A stretch of 64,000 bases of DNA from Lentisphaeria bacterium. GTDB lineage: Bacteria > Verrucomicrobiota > Lentisphaeria > Victivallales > Victivallaceae. Location: contig CAAGDG010000182.1 in NCBI GenBank assembly GCA_900768515.1, forward strand, positions 32,516 to 96,515. Reading direction: 5' to 3'. The notes below the pieces were generated by a model. The model saw only the letters and a list, made by a program, of their open reading frames with translations, ran no database searches and was not told where the DNA came from. Both the position numbers and the translations under genes were made by a program. Positions 9,150-16,939 of this stretch are shown one piece after another (positions within the stretch are counted from its first letter, which is position 1; the number at the start of each line of letters is the position of its first letter).

Positions 9150-9178
9150 AATATACCCCCGGAGGGACGCGATTTCAA
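9150..9178 (-). promoter_or_regulatory. Promoter of thiL operon (predicts leaderless mRNA)
   Basis: A TTGAAA -35 (9178-9173), 17-bp spacer and TATATT -10 (9155-9150) lie on the minus strand. The expected start point, 6-7 bases past the -10, is at about 9143, only 1-3 bases before the thiL ATG at 9141. Confidence 0.65.
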
Positions 9179-9231
9179 CTCCCGGTTCGCCGGAATCCTC
9201 CGGATTTACACGCTTTCCTCCCCCGCTCGTC

Positions 9232-9260
9232 TTGTAAAAAACCGCTCGAAGCAGTATATT
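9232..9260 (+). promoter_or_regulatory. Promoter of asnB
   Basis: TTGTAA (9232-9237) and TATATT (9255-9260) are separated by 17 bp and lie 50 bases before the asnB ATG. It is divergent to the thiL promoter. Confidence 0.65.
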
Positions 9261-9309
9261 GTTGAAGTGACTCCTGAAGCAGAAATTTTACAGAGCGCAG
9301 AATCGATCT

Positions 9310-11208
9310 ATGTGCGGAATCTCCGGAATACTCAACCATCACGACAACCCTGACGCCGAATCGATCGTCCGGGCGATGAACGGCGCGCTCCGCCATCGCG
9401 GTCCCGACGCGGAAGGCTGCTTCCGCGACGCCGACGTCGCTCTCGGACACCGGCGGCTGGCCGTCATCGACGTCGCCGGCGGCAACCAGCCGATCACAAA
9501 CGAGAACGGCGAGGTCGTCGTGGTTCTCAATGGGGAAATCTACAACTACAGGGAGCTGCGTGCCGTGCTCGAAGAACGCGGCCACAAGTTCAAAACCGAA
9601 ACCGACGCGGAAGTGGTGGTTCACCTCTACGAGGAGCTTGGATCGGGATGCGTCGCGATGCTCGACGGCATGTTCGCCTTCGCCGTCTACAACAGCCGGA
9701 CACGCCGCACGCTGCTGGCGCGGGACCGTTTTGGAAAAAAACCGCTGCTCTACTTCATGACGGGTGACACGCTGGTTTTCGCAAGCGAATTCTCCGCACT
9801 CAAACAGCACCCCGCGATGCCGCGCCAGCTCGATCCGGACGCGGTGTCGGACTACCTGTCGTTCCTCTGCGTTCCGGGTCCGAACACCATCTACCGGAAT
9901 GTGCGGCGGCTCGCGCCGGCCCACCAGCTTGAACTGCGGTTCAACGACGGAACCGTTTCGATCCGCAGCTACTGGCACCTCGACTACTCGCTCAAGCAGG
10001 ACCTCCCCTTCCGGGAGGCGGCGGTCGAACTGCGCCGGCTGCTTGAAAAGGCGGTGGAAAAGCGGTTGATGTCCGACGTCCCGGTGGGAACCTTCCTGTC
10101 CGGGGGCGTCGATTCGACCATCATCACCGGTCTGGCCGCAAAACTTGGCGGAACTCCGATACCGGCCTTCACCATCGGATTCGAAAACCCGCGCTACGAC
10201 GAGCGGGATGCTGCCCGCTTCGCCACCGCGGCGATCGCGAAATTCTCCGGAAAAGAGCTGATCCACCGTGAAAAAGTGGTCGATCCCTGCGACTTCGCAT
10301 TGCTCGAAGAGCTGCTCCGCCATTTCGGGGAACCGTTCGCAGACGCCTCGATGCTGCCGACCGCGCTGCTCTCGAAATTCGCCAGGGAGGAGATCACCGT
10401 GGCGCTTTCGGGCGACGGCGCCGACGAGGTATTCTCCGGGTACGACCGCTATGTCGCGATGCGCTGTGCCTACCGGGCCGACCTCCTGCCGCGGATTCTG
10501 CGCAAACCGCTCTGCCGCCTGGCGGCGGCGGCGCTGCCGGACTGCGGAGAACGCTCCTTCTCCGGCCGTCTCCGCCGGCTGATGCAGGTCTTCGGCAGTC
10601 CAGCGGGACGGCGCTACTTCAATTTGCTTGACCGGGCCGGGCAGTCATTCAAGCAGAAACTTTTCGGGGAACGTCTCGCCGCCGCGGCAAAACGCGACTC
10701 GAACGAAGTTTTTGAATCGGTCCGCTGGGAGCTGAGCAGTTCCAACCGGGTCGAACGGCTCTCCGAGCTGGATCTGCGTACCTATCTGCCCAACGACATC
10801 CTGCCGAAAGTGGATATCTGCTCCATGGCCGCATCGCTCGAAGTGCGCTCCCCGTTCCTGGACCGGGAGTTGGTCGAATTCGCCGCCAAGCTTCCGGAGT
10901 CGTACAAACTCCCGGGCGGCAACCGCAAATACATCCTGAAAGAGGCCTGCTCCGATCTGCTGCCGCAGGAACTTTCCCACCGCGCCAAGCGCGGGTTCGG
11001 AGTGCCGATCGCCGACTGGCTGCGGGGCGCCTGGAAATCCCAGGCGGAAACCGTGCTCTTCGAATCGCCGCTCTGTCGCGACGGTTATTTCCGGGAAGAG
11101 GCGGTGCGGGCGCTCTGGCGCGAACACCAGGCAGGATGGCGGGACCGGAGCTATCTGCTCTGGGGACTGTTGATCTTCGCATTGTTTCTCGGCAATGAGA
11201 ATCGCTAA
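9310..11208 (+). CDS. asnB: Asparagine synthetase (glutamine-hydrolysing)
   Basis: This 632-residue enzyme makes asparagine from aspartate, ATP and glutamine. Cys2 right after the start Met (MCGISGIL) is the class II glutaminase nucleophile. The glutaminase domain covers about residues 1-210 (RHRGPDAEG, LNGEIYNYRELR). The synthetase half has the pyrophosphatase loop SGGVDST and the ALSGDGADEVFSGY segment. The ribosome site is weak (CAGAGC). trxB follows after 15 nt, so the two may be co-transcribed. Confidence 0.93.
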   Translation: MCGISGILNHHDNPDAESIVRAMNGALRHRGPDAEGCFRDADVALGHRRLAVIDVAGGNQPITNENGEVVVVLNGEIYNYRELRAVLEERGHKFKTETDAEVVVHLYEELGSGCVAMLDGMFAFAVYNSRTRRTLLARDRFGKKPLLYFMTGDTLVFASEFSALKQHPAMPRQLDPDAVSDYLSFLCVPGPNTIYRNVRRLAPAHQLELRFNDGTVSIRSYWHLDYSLKQDLPFREAAVELRRLLEKAVEKRLMSDVPVGTFLSGGVDSTIITGLAAKLGGTPIPAFTIGFENPRYDERDAARFATAAIAKFSGKELIHREKVVDPCDFALLEELLRHFGEPFADASMLPTALLSKFAREEITVALSGDGADEVFSGYDRYVAMRCAYRADLLPRILRKPLCRLAAAALPDCGERSFSGRLRRLMQVFGSPAGRRYFNLLDRAGQSFKQKLFGERLAAAAKRDSNEVFESVRWELSSSNRVERLSELDLRTYLPNDILPKVDICSMAASLEVRSPFLDRELVEFAAKLPESYKLPGGNRKYILKEACSDLLPQELSHRAKRGFGVPIADWLRGAWKSQAETVLFESPLCRDGYFREEAVRALWREHQAGWRDRSYLLWGLLIFALFLGNENR

Positions 11209-11223
11209 GAAGAGGAGATTGCT

Positions 11224-12156
11224 ATGGGTAAGGAAAAACTTGTCATCGTCGGAAGCGGTCCGGCCGGCTACACCGCCGCAATCTACGCGGCGCGGGCCGA
11301 CCTGCGGCCGGTGCTCTACTCCGGAATGCTTCCGGGCGGACTTCTGACCCAGACCACCGAAGTGGAAAACTTTCCGGGATTTCCGGAAGGAATCCTCGGA
11401 TTCGACCTGACCGAAGCGATGCGGCAGCAGGCCGAAAAATTCGGCGCCCGGATCGAGTTCGACGCGGTCGAAAAATTTGAACTGAGCGACGGCGGAGTCC
11501 AGAAACTCACCCTCTCCGGCGGCGACACCGTCGAGGCCGACGCCCTGATCCTCGCCACCGGTGCAACGCCGCGCTGGCTGGGGCTGGAGTCGGAGGAGCG
11601 GCTCAAAAACCACGGGGTTTCCGCCTGCGCCACCTGCGACGGCGCCTTCTACAAGGATCTCCCGGTCGCGGTGATCGGCGGCGGAGACTCCGCGATGGAG
11701 GAAGCGCTCTTTCTGACCCGGTTCGCGTCGAAGGTCTATGTGGTCCACCGCCGCGACGAGTTGCGCGCCTCCCCGATCATGGCGGAACGGGCAAAGAACA
11801 GCGAAAAAATCGAATTCGTCTGGAACAGCGTGGTCGAAGAGGTGCTCGGTTCGAAATCGGTCGAGGGAATCCGGGTCAAAAACGTCGTAACCGGCGATGT
11901 GCGCACCATTGCGTGCAAAGGTTATTTCGCCGCGCTCGGGCATGTGCCCGCGACCGGACTCTTCCGGGATTTCGTCCGCTGCGACGAGAAAGGGTTTGTA
12001 ATTCTCGAAGGCAACAGCTCGCACACCAACCTCGCCGGAGTCTTCGCGGCAGGCGACTGTGCCGATCCCGGCTACCGGCAGGCGATCACCGCCGCCGGCA
12101 TGGGCTGCCGCGCCGCAATCGACGCGGAACGCTACCTCGAAGCCGGAGGAAAGTGA
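11224..12156 (+). CDS. trxB: Thioredoxin reductase (NADPH, FAD)
   Basis: This 310-residue low-molecular-weight thioredoxin reductase has the FAD-binding GSGPAG at residues 10-15, the redox-active pair Cys135-Ala-Thr-Cys138 in SACATCDG, an NAD(P)-binding GGGDSAMEEA and the C-terminal FAD motif GDCADPGYRQAITAAG. It keeps thioredoxin reduced in the cytoplasm. An AAGAGGAG ribosome site lies 15 bases after asnB. Its stop overlaps the next gene's GTG start (GTGA). Confidence 0.95.
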   Translation: MGKEKLVIVGSGPAGYTAAIYAARADLRPVLYSGMLPGGLLTQTTEVENFPGFPEGILGFDLTEAMRQQAEKFGARIEFDAVEKFELSDGGVQKLTLSGGDTVEADALILATGATPRWLGLESEERLKNHGVSACATCDGAFYKDLPVAVIGGGDSAMEEALFLTRFASKVYVVHRRDELRASPIMAERAKNSEKIEFVWNSVVEEVLGSKSVEGIRVKNVVTGDVRTIACKGYFAALGHVPATGLFRDFVRCDEKGFVILEGNSSHTNLAGVFAAGDCADPGYRQAITAAGMGCRAAIDAERYLEAGGK

Positions 12157-12836
12157 TCACGGTTACGGAGCCGGAATTCGACATCATCCGCTCCCGCCGC
12201 CGGACCCGGATCAGTTTCACGATCGATCCGGAGAGCGGACGGCTTCAGGTGCTTGCCCCCTGGGGCGTCCGGGGCGATCGGATTGAGGAGCTGGTCGCCC
12301 GGAATTCGGCAGTGGTGGAATATCTTCGCCGGCGCTGGTCTGAACTGGAACGCCGCCGGCCCCGGTTTGAATTCCGGGAGGGCGGCAGCTTCCTCTATCT
12401 CGGAAATTTTCACCGGCTCCACCTCTCCCGACGGACCACCGGATTCGACGGCCGGGAGTTTCTGATTCCGCATGGCAGCGAGGAGGAGGTCCGCGAACGG
12501 CTGGAGCGTCTCTACCGCCGGCTCGCCGCCGAACATCTGACCGGCCGGGTGGCGGAATTCGCCGGAAAATTTCAGCTTTCTCCGGGAAAAATCCGCATCG
12601 GCGGCGCACTCCGGCGCTGGGGCTCCTGTTCCCGGCGTGGAGATCTCAATTTCAGCTGGCGGCTGATCCAGTGTCCGGAGCGGCTGATCGATTACGTGGT
12701 GATCCACGAACTCGCCCACCTGATTGAACTCAATCACTCCAGCCGCTTCTGGGAACAGGTGGGGCGGATGTGCCCGCGATACCGGGAATGCCGCCGGGAA
12801 CTGACCGACGACGCGATTCTCTACGGCGGCTTCTGA
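12153..12836 (+). CDS. YgjP/DUF45-family zinc metallopeptidase-like protein
   Basis: This 227-residue protein has the YgjP (DUF45, M48-like) pattern: RRWGSCS around residue 155, then IHELAH with His185, Glu186 and His189, and a third likely ligand His195 in ELNHSSRFW. Substrates of this family are not established. The GTG start at 12153 overlaps the trxB stop by four bases and GGAGG lies just upstream at short spacing. Its stop is two bases from the convergent phoR end. Confidence 0.85.
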   Translation: MITVTEPEFDIIRSRRRTRISFTIDPESGRLQVLAPWGVRGDRIEELVARNSAVVEYLRRRWSELERRRPRFEFREGGSFLYLGNFHRLHLSRRTTGFDGREFLIPHGSEEEVRERLERLYRRLAAEHLTGRVAEFAGKFQLSPGKIRIGGALRRWGSCSRRGDLNFSWRLIQCPERLIDYVVIHELAHLIELNHSSRFWEQVGRMCPRYRECRRELTDDAILYGGF

Positions 12837-12838
12837 AC

Positions 12839-14638
12839 CTATGCCCCGCTCCCGGTGTGCCGGATCGGAATCCGGAGAGTAAAGACACTCCCCTGCCCCG
12901 GAGTGCTCTGCACCTCGGCGCGTCCACGGTGAAGCTGGCAGACGTGTTTGACGATCGCCAGCCCCAGTCCGGTACCGCCGGCCTTGCGGCTGCGCGCCTT
13001 GTCCACCCGGTAGAACCGCTCGAAAATCCGCGGCAGATGTCCGGCCGGAATACCGCAGCCGTGATCGATCACCTCGATCACCGCCTCCTCGTTCCGCCGG
13101 GAGACCCGGACACGGACTTCCTTGCTCTCGCCGCTGTGTTTGATCGCATTGTCCACCAGGTTGAACACCGCCTGTTCGATCAGTTCGACGTCGATCTCAA
13201 CGGTCGGATCCTCGACGATCTCGGCGACCAGCTTGAGTCCGGACCCCTCCGGAATCCGTGACTGCGCCAGTTCGAGCGCCGACCGCACCGGCAGCGAGAT
13301 TTCGGTCGGGACCATCGTGTAACCGGTTCCGGCGGCGCGGCACTCCAGCTGGGAGAGACTCAGAATATCCTGCACCAGCGAATTGAGCCGCTCCGCGTGC
13401 AGCGAGATGATCGACATGAAGCGCGCCGCCGCCTCCGGATCGCGGATCGCGCCGTCCTGAAGCGTCTCCACCGCACCGCGGATCACCGTCAGCGGAGTCT
13501 TGATTTCGTGGGAGACGTTCGCCACGAAATCGCTGCGGAAATTCTCAAGTTTCCGCAGCTGCGTCATGTCGTAGATCACCAGCAGCAGACCGTTGTTCGC
13601 ATTCTCCGCCCACTTGAGCTGCGAGGCACGGATCCGCAACAGCTTTTCGCCGCCCGGAAGCTGAAAGGAGAACTCCCGTTCCACCGGCGTGGAATTTTTC
13701 CGGGCCTCATCCAGAAACGCCTCCAGCTCGAGGTGCCGGATCACGCCGCCGACCTCCTGCCCCAGCGGAACGCTTTCCAGCCGGAACATCTCCCGCGCCG
13801 CCTCGTTGATATCGATGATATTCTCCTCCAGATCGAGAACGACCACCCCCTCGGCCAGGGCGGCGAAGATCGCGTCGCGTTCGCTCTTCTCGCGTGAAAT
13901 CTGCCCGATCCGCGCTTTGAGTTCCTCCGCCATCCGGCTGAAACTGCAGGCGAGTTCACGCAGAGCGCCACGCTCCGGAATCGGCAGCCGGGTGTCCAGT
14001 TCGCCGTTCGCGATGCAGGCGGAGGCGCGGCAAAGCTCCCGCATCGGACGGCTGATAGTCCGGACGATCACATAGCTGAACCCGGCCGCGAACAGCGCCG
14101 TGAAAAGCACCGTCCAGAGGGTATCGACCCGCGCCTTGCGCAGAATGCGGTCAACATGATGAATTGAAAACGCAGTCCGCAGTACATAGTCGTGACCGTC
14201 GGCCCGCAGCGGAAGCGCGCAGTAGATCAGCCTCTCCCCGAGCGTCGCGCTGTGACGGACACTGGTGTAAAATCCGCGTCCCTCCCGGAACGCCTCCAGT
14301 GCGCCGACGATTTCGGGCCGCTGACTGTGGTTGTCCATAAGTTCGGCATTCTCGTCGGAATCGGCCAGCACCCGACCGTCAGACGCGATCACAGTGATCC
14401 GGGTCGCGGTGGCGGCGCCCTCTTCGCGGCAGAACTGCCGCAGCGCCTCCAGGTTTTTCCCGCTGATCAGCTTCGCGCATTCCCGCGAGAGCAGACGCGC
14501 CCGGGAACGCAGTTCCAGCTGCGTGCGTTCAACATAGGTCTGTTCCAGCGACTTCGACTGCTTCCAGAAAAAGCCGACCAGCCCCAGCGCGATCAGAATC
14601 AGAATCGCAGGCCATGATTGCAGCAAGGTATGTTTCAC
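12839..14638 (-). CDS. phoR: PhoR-type sensor histidine kinase
   Basis: This 599-residue membrane kinase has a first membrane segment at about residues 8-25, a periplasmic sensor loop, a second segment (LFTALFAAGFSYVIV), a HAMP linker, a PAS domain with VVLDLEENIIDINEAA, and a kinase core. The phospho-accepting His377 lies in NVSHEIKTPLTV; the ATPase part shows NLVDNAIKHS, DHGCGI and GTGLGLAIVKH. It probably senses phosphate state and phosphorylates the adjacent PhoB. The GTG at 14638 was chosen because it lies seven bases after the phoB stop. An ATG at 14677 would only translate phoB sequence out of frame. Confidence 0.87.
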   Translation of the reverse strand: MKHTLLQSWPAILILIALGLVGFFWKQSKSLEQTYVERTQLELRSRARLLSRECAKLISGKNLEALRQFCREEGAATATRITVIASDGRVLADSDENAELMDNHSQRPEIVGALEAFREGRGFYTSVRHSATLGERLIYCALPLRADGHDYVLRTAFSIHHVDRILRKARVDTLWTVLFTALFAAGFSYVIVRTISRPMRELCRASACIANGELDTRLPIPERGALRELACSFSRMAEELKARIGQISREKSERDAIFAALAEGVVVLDLEENIIDINEAAREMFRLESVPLGQEVGGVIRHLELEAFLDEARKNSTPVEREFSFQLPGGEKLLRIRASQLKWAENANNGLLLVIYDMTQLRKLENFRSDFVANVSHEIKTPLTVIRGAVETLQDGAIRDPEAAARFMSIISLHAERLNSLVQDILSLSQLECRAAGTGYTMVPTEISLPVRSALELAQSRIPEGSGLKLVAEIVEDPTVEIDVELIEQAVFNLVDNAIKHSGESKEVRVRVSRRNEEAVIEVIDHGCGIPAGHLPRIFERFYRVDKARSRKAGGTGLGLAIVKHVCQLHRGRAEVQSTPGQGSVFTLRIPIRHTGSGA

Positions 14639-14645
14639 GATCGTC

Positions 14646-15341
14646 TCAGTCCTGTGTAAAGCGGTAACCGACGCCACGGACCGTCTCGATCAGATCGGCA
14701 TGGACCCCGAGCTTGCGCCGCAGACTGACCATCTGCACATCGACCGCCCGTTCCGTGACCGGGTAGTCGTCCCCCTTGACCTCGTTGACGATCTGGCCGC
14801 GGGTGTAAACCCAGCCGGGACGGCGCGCCAGCAGATAGAGAATCTCAAATTCGGAATAGGTCAGCGAAAGCGGCTGTCCTTCCAGCCGCGCCTCCCGGGT
14901 GCCGCGGTTCATCGACAGCACCCCGCGCCGGAGCGATCCGGAATCGACCTCCTCCCCGGCATGGCTGACCCGCCGCAGCACCGAACGGATCCTGGCGATC
15001 AAGACCTTCGTGCTGAACGGCTTGGGCAGGTAATCATCGGCACCCATCTCCAATCCGATCACAATGTCGCTCTCCTCGGACTTCGCCGTCAGCATGATGA
15101 TCGGAATCGCCGCGGTCCGGCTGTCGCTCTTCAGCCGGCGGCAGACCGAAAGTCCATCCATTCCCGGAAGCATCAGGTCCAGCAGAATCAAATCCGGAGC
15201 GAACTCCAGCGCGGCGGCAAGCGCCTCCTCGCCGGAATCACAGCCGCGCACCTGATCGAACCCCTCTTTGTTGAGGTTGTAGCGGATCAGCTCCTGAATC
15301 GCCTCCTCGTCCTCAACCACCAGAATTTTCTCTTTGCTCAT
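14646..15341 (-). CDS. phoB: PhoB/PhoP-type response regulator
   Basis: This 231-residue OmpR-family regulator has a receiver domain with the acidic pocket VVEDEE and phosphorylation site Asp55 in LILLDLMLPG, then a winged-helix DNA-binding domain ending RGVGYRFTQD. ATG 15341 has GGGAGAC upstream and begins the receiver fold. It is immediately upstream of the phoR kinase. Direct CTAACC repeats spaced 11 bp sit just upstream of its promoter, which suggests self-control. Confidence 0.9.
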   Translation of the reverse strand: MSKEKILVVEDEEAIQELIRYNLNKEGFDQVRGCDSGEEALAAALEFAPDLILLDLMLPGMDGLSVCRRLKSDSRTAAIPIIMLTAKSEESDIVIGLEMGADDYLPKPFSTKVLIARIRSVLRRVSHAGEEVDSGSLRRGVLSMNRGTREARLEGQPLSLTYSEFEILYLLARRPGWVYTRGQIVNEVKGDDYPVTERAVDVQMVSLRRKLGVHADLIETVRGVGYRFTQD

Positions 15342-15371
15342 TGCAATTGTCTCCCGTCGTAGTTTGCCCAT

Positions 15372-15425
15372 AATGTAGCCGACGGATGTTTCGGAAGAGT
15401 GCGCGTTCGGTTAGGAATCGGTTAG
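15372..15425 (-). promoter_or_regulatory. phoB promoter with Pho-box-like direct repeats
   Basis: On the minus strand a TACATT -10 lies at 15377-15372. Upstream are two CTAACC hexamers at 15425-15420 and 15414-15409, with 11-bp period (CTAACC-N5-CTAACC). This resembles the PhoP repeat type TTAACA-N5-TTAACA. The -35 is poor, as expected for an activated promoter. The distal repeat overlaps the end of cysS. Confidence 0.45.
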
Positions 15426-16837
15426 ATTCCGGCTTTCCGAAGCCGGTAGACCCCGCCCGGAGCATCCTCAATCGCATACCCCTTCGAGGCGATCAGATCG
15501 CGGAGCCGATCGCTCTCGGCAAAGTTCTTCGCTTTGCGGGCGGCGGCCCGTTCCTCGGCCAGAGAGACAATCTCCTGCGGAATCTCCGGCTCCCCGGTCT
15601 CCTCCAGCGGCAGACAGCCGATGACCCGGTCGAACTTCCGGAAGAGTTCCAGAACCCGTGCGGCACCCGCCCCGGAAAGAGCGCCGGCGTCGGCCAGCCG
15701 GTTCGCGGCGCGCTGCAGATCGAACATCGCGGCCAGCGCCCCGGAGATGTTGAGGTCATCCCCCATCGCAGCGGCGAAGGCGTTGTCCGCCTCAGCAAGG
15801 GCGGACGCGATCTCGGACCCGTCTCCGGCCGCGGAACACTCCCGCATCCGGCGGAAGAACTCCGCAAAACGCACGAGCGTATCGTGCGCCTGCTCCAGCG
15901 CGTCAAAAGTGAAGTTGAGTTTTTTGCGGTAGTGGGCGCCGATCAGAACCCAGCGGATCTCCGGCCCCTTCCACCCCTTTTCGAGCAGATCGCGCAGCGT
16001 GAAGAAGTTCCCGAGCGACTTGGACATCTTCTCGCCGTTGACCATCAGATGCGCACAATGGAGCCAGTAGTTGACCCACTTTTTCCCGGAAGCCGCCTCG
16101 CTCTGGGCGATCTCGTCCTCATGGTGCGGGAACATGTTGTCGATGCCGCCGGTGTGAATGTCAAAGTGGTCTCCGAGATATTCGCTCGACATCGCGGAGC
16201 ACTCGATGTGCCAGCCGGGACGGCCCCTGCCCCAGGGACTCTCCCAGAAGACCTCGCCGTCATTCTCATCCCACGCCTTCCAGAGCGCGAAATCGGCCAC
16301 GGAATCCTTGGCGTATTCGTCATTCTTGATCCGGACGCCGGAACGCTGGTTCTCGCGATCGATCTTTGCCAGTTTTCCGTAATCCGGGAACTTGTCGATG
16401 GAGAAGTAGATCGACCGGTCCTCGGCCTGGTAGGCGAATCCCTTTTCCAGCAGCACCCCGATCAGCCGCAGCATCTGCGGAATGTGATCGGTCGCGGCGG
16501 GATAGACCTCCGCCGGTTCGATGTTCAGCGTCTTGAGATCCTCAAAAAACGCCTTCTTATACCGGGCGGTAAACTCCCGCAGCGGCAGCGACGCCGCCCG
16601 GGAATCGCGGATGGTCTTGTCGTCCACGTCGGTCAGATTCATGACCTGCCGGACCCGGTAGCCGAAGTATTCGAGGGTCCTCCGCAGCAGATCCTCGAAG
16701 ATATAGGCGCGGAAGTTGCCGATGTGAGCGTAGTTGTAGACAGTCGGGCCGCAGGTGTACATGCGCACTTCACCGCGGTTGATCGGCAGAAATTCTTCCA
16801 CCTTGCGGTCCATCGTATTGAAAAAAGAAAGACTCAT
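15422..16837 (-). CDS. cysS: Cysteinyl-tRNA synthetase
   Basis: This 471-residue class I synthetase charges tRNA-Cys. The HIGH-type motif HIGN is at residues 38-41, preceded by the zinc ligand Cys29 in MYTCGPTVYN, and the KMSKS motif (GEKMSKSLGNF) lies near residue 270. ATG 16837 was chosen at the family start MSLSFFNTMDRK; GGGGAA lies upstream. The upstream extension of 23 codons is not family-like. It has its own promoter. Confidence 0.95.
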   Translation of the reverse strand: MSLSFFNTMDRKVEEFLPINRGEVRMYTCGPTVYNYAHIGNFRAYIFEDLLRRTLEYFGYRVRQVMNLTDVDDKTIRDSRAASLPLREFTARYKKAFFEDLKTLNIEPAEVYPAATDHIPQMLRLIGVLLEKGFAYQAEDRSIYFSIDKFPDYGKLAKIDRENQRSGVRIKNDEYAKDSVADFALWKAWDENDGEVFWESPWGRGRPGWHIECSAMSSEYLGDHFDIHTGGIDNMFPHHEDEIAQSEAASGKKWVNYWLHCAHLMVNGEKMSKSLGNFFTLRDLLEKGWKGPEIRWVLIGAHYRKKLNFTFDALEQAHDTLVRFAEFFRRMRECSAAGDGSEIASALAEADNAFAAAMGDDLNISGALAAMFDLQRAANRLADAGALSGAGAARVLELFRKFDRVIGCLPLEETGEPEIPQEIVSLAEERAAARKAKNFAESDRLRDLIASKGYAIEDAPGGVYRLRKAGI

Positions 16838-16885
16838 TCCGGATTCCCCTGTGATGAATGGATGAAACCAATTTGCACTTTTCAT

Positions 16886-16913
16886 AATGTAGCCGGAGAG
16901 CGGCATTTTGCAA
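16886..16913 (-). promoter_or_regulatory. Promoter of cysS
   Basis: TTGCAA (16913-16908) and TACATT (16891-16886) on the minus strand are spaced 16 bp and lie about 50 bases before the cysS ATG. Confidence 0.6.
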
Positions 16914-16939
16914 AACCGGTTGTCCGATTTTCCGCAAAC

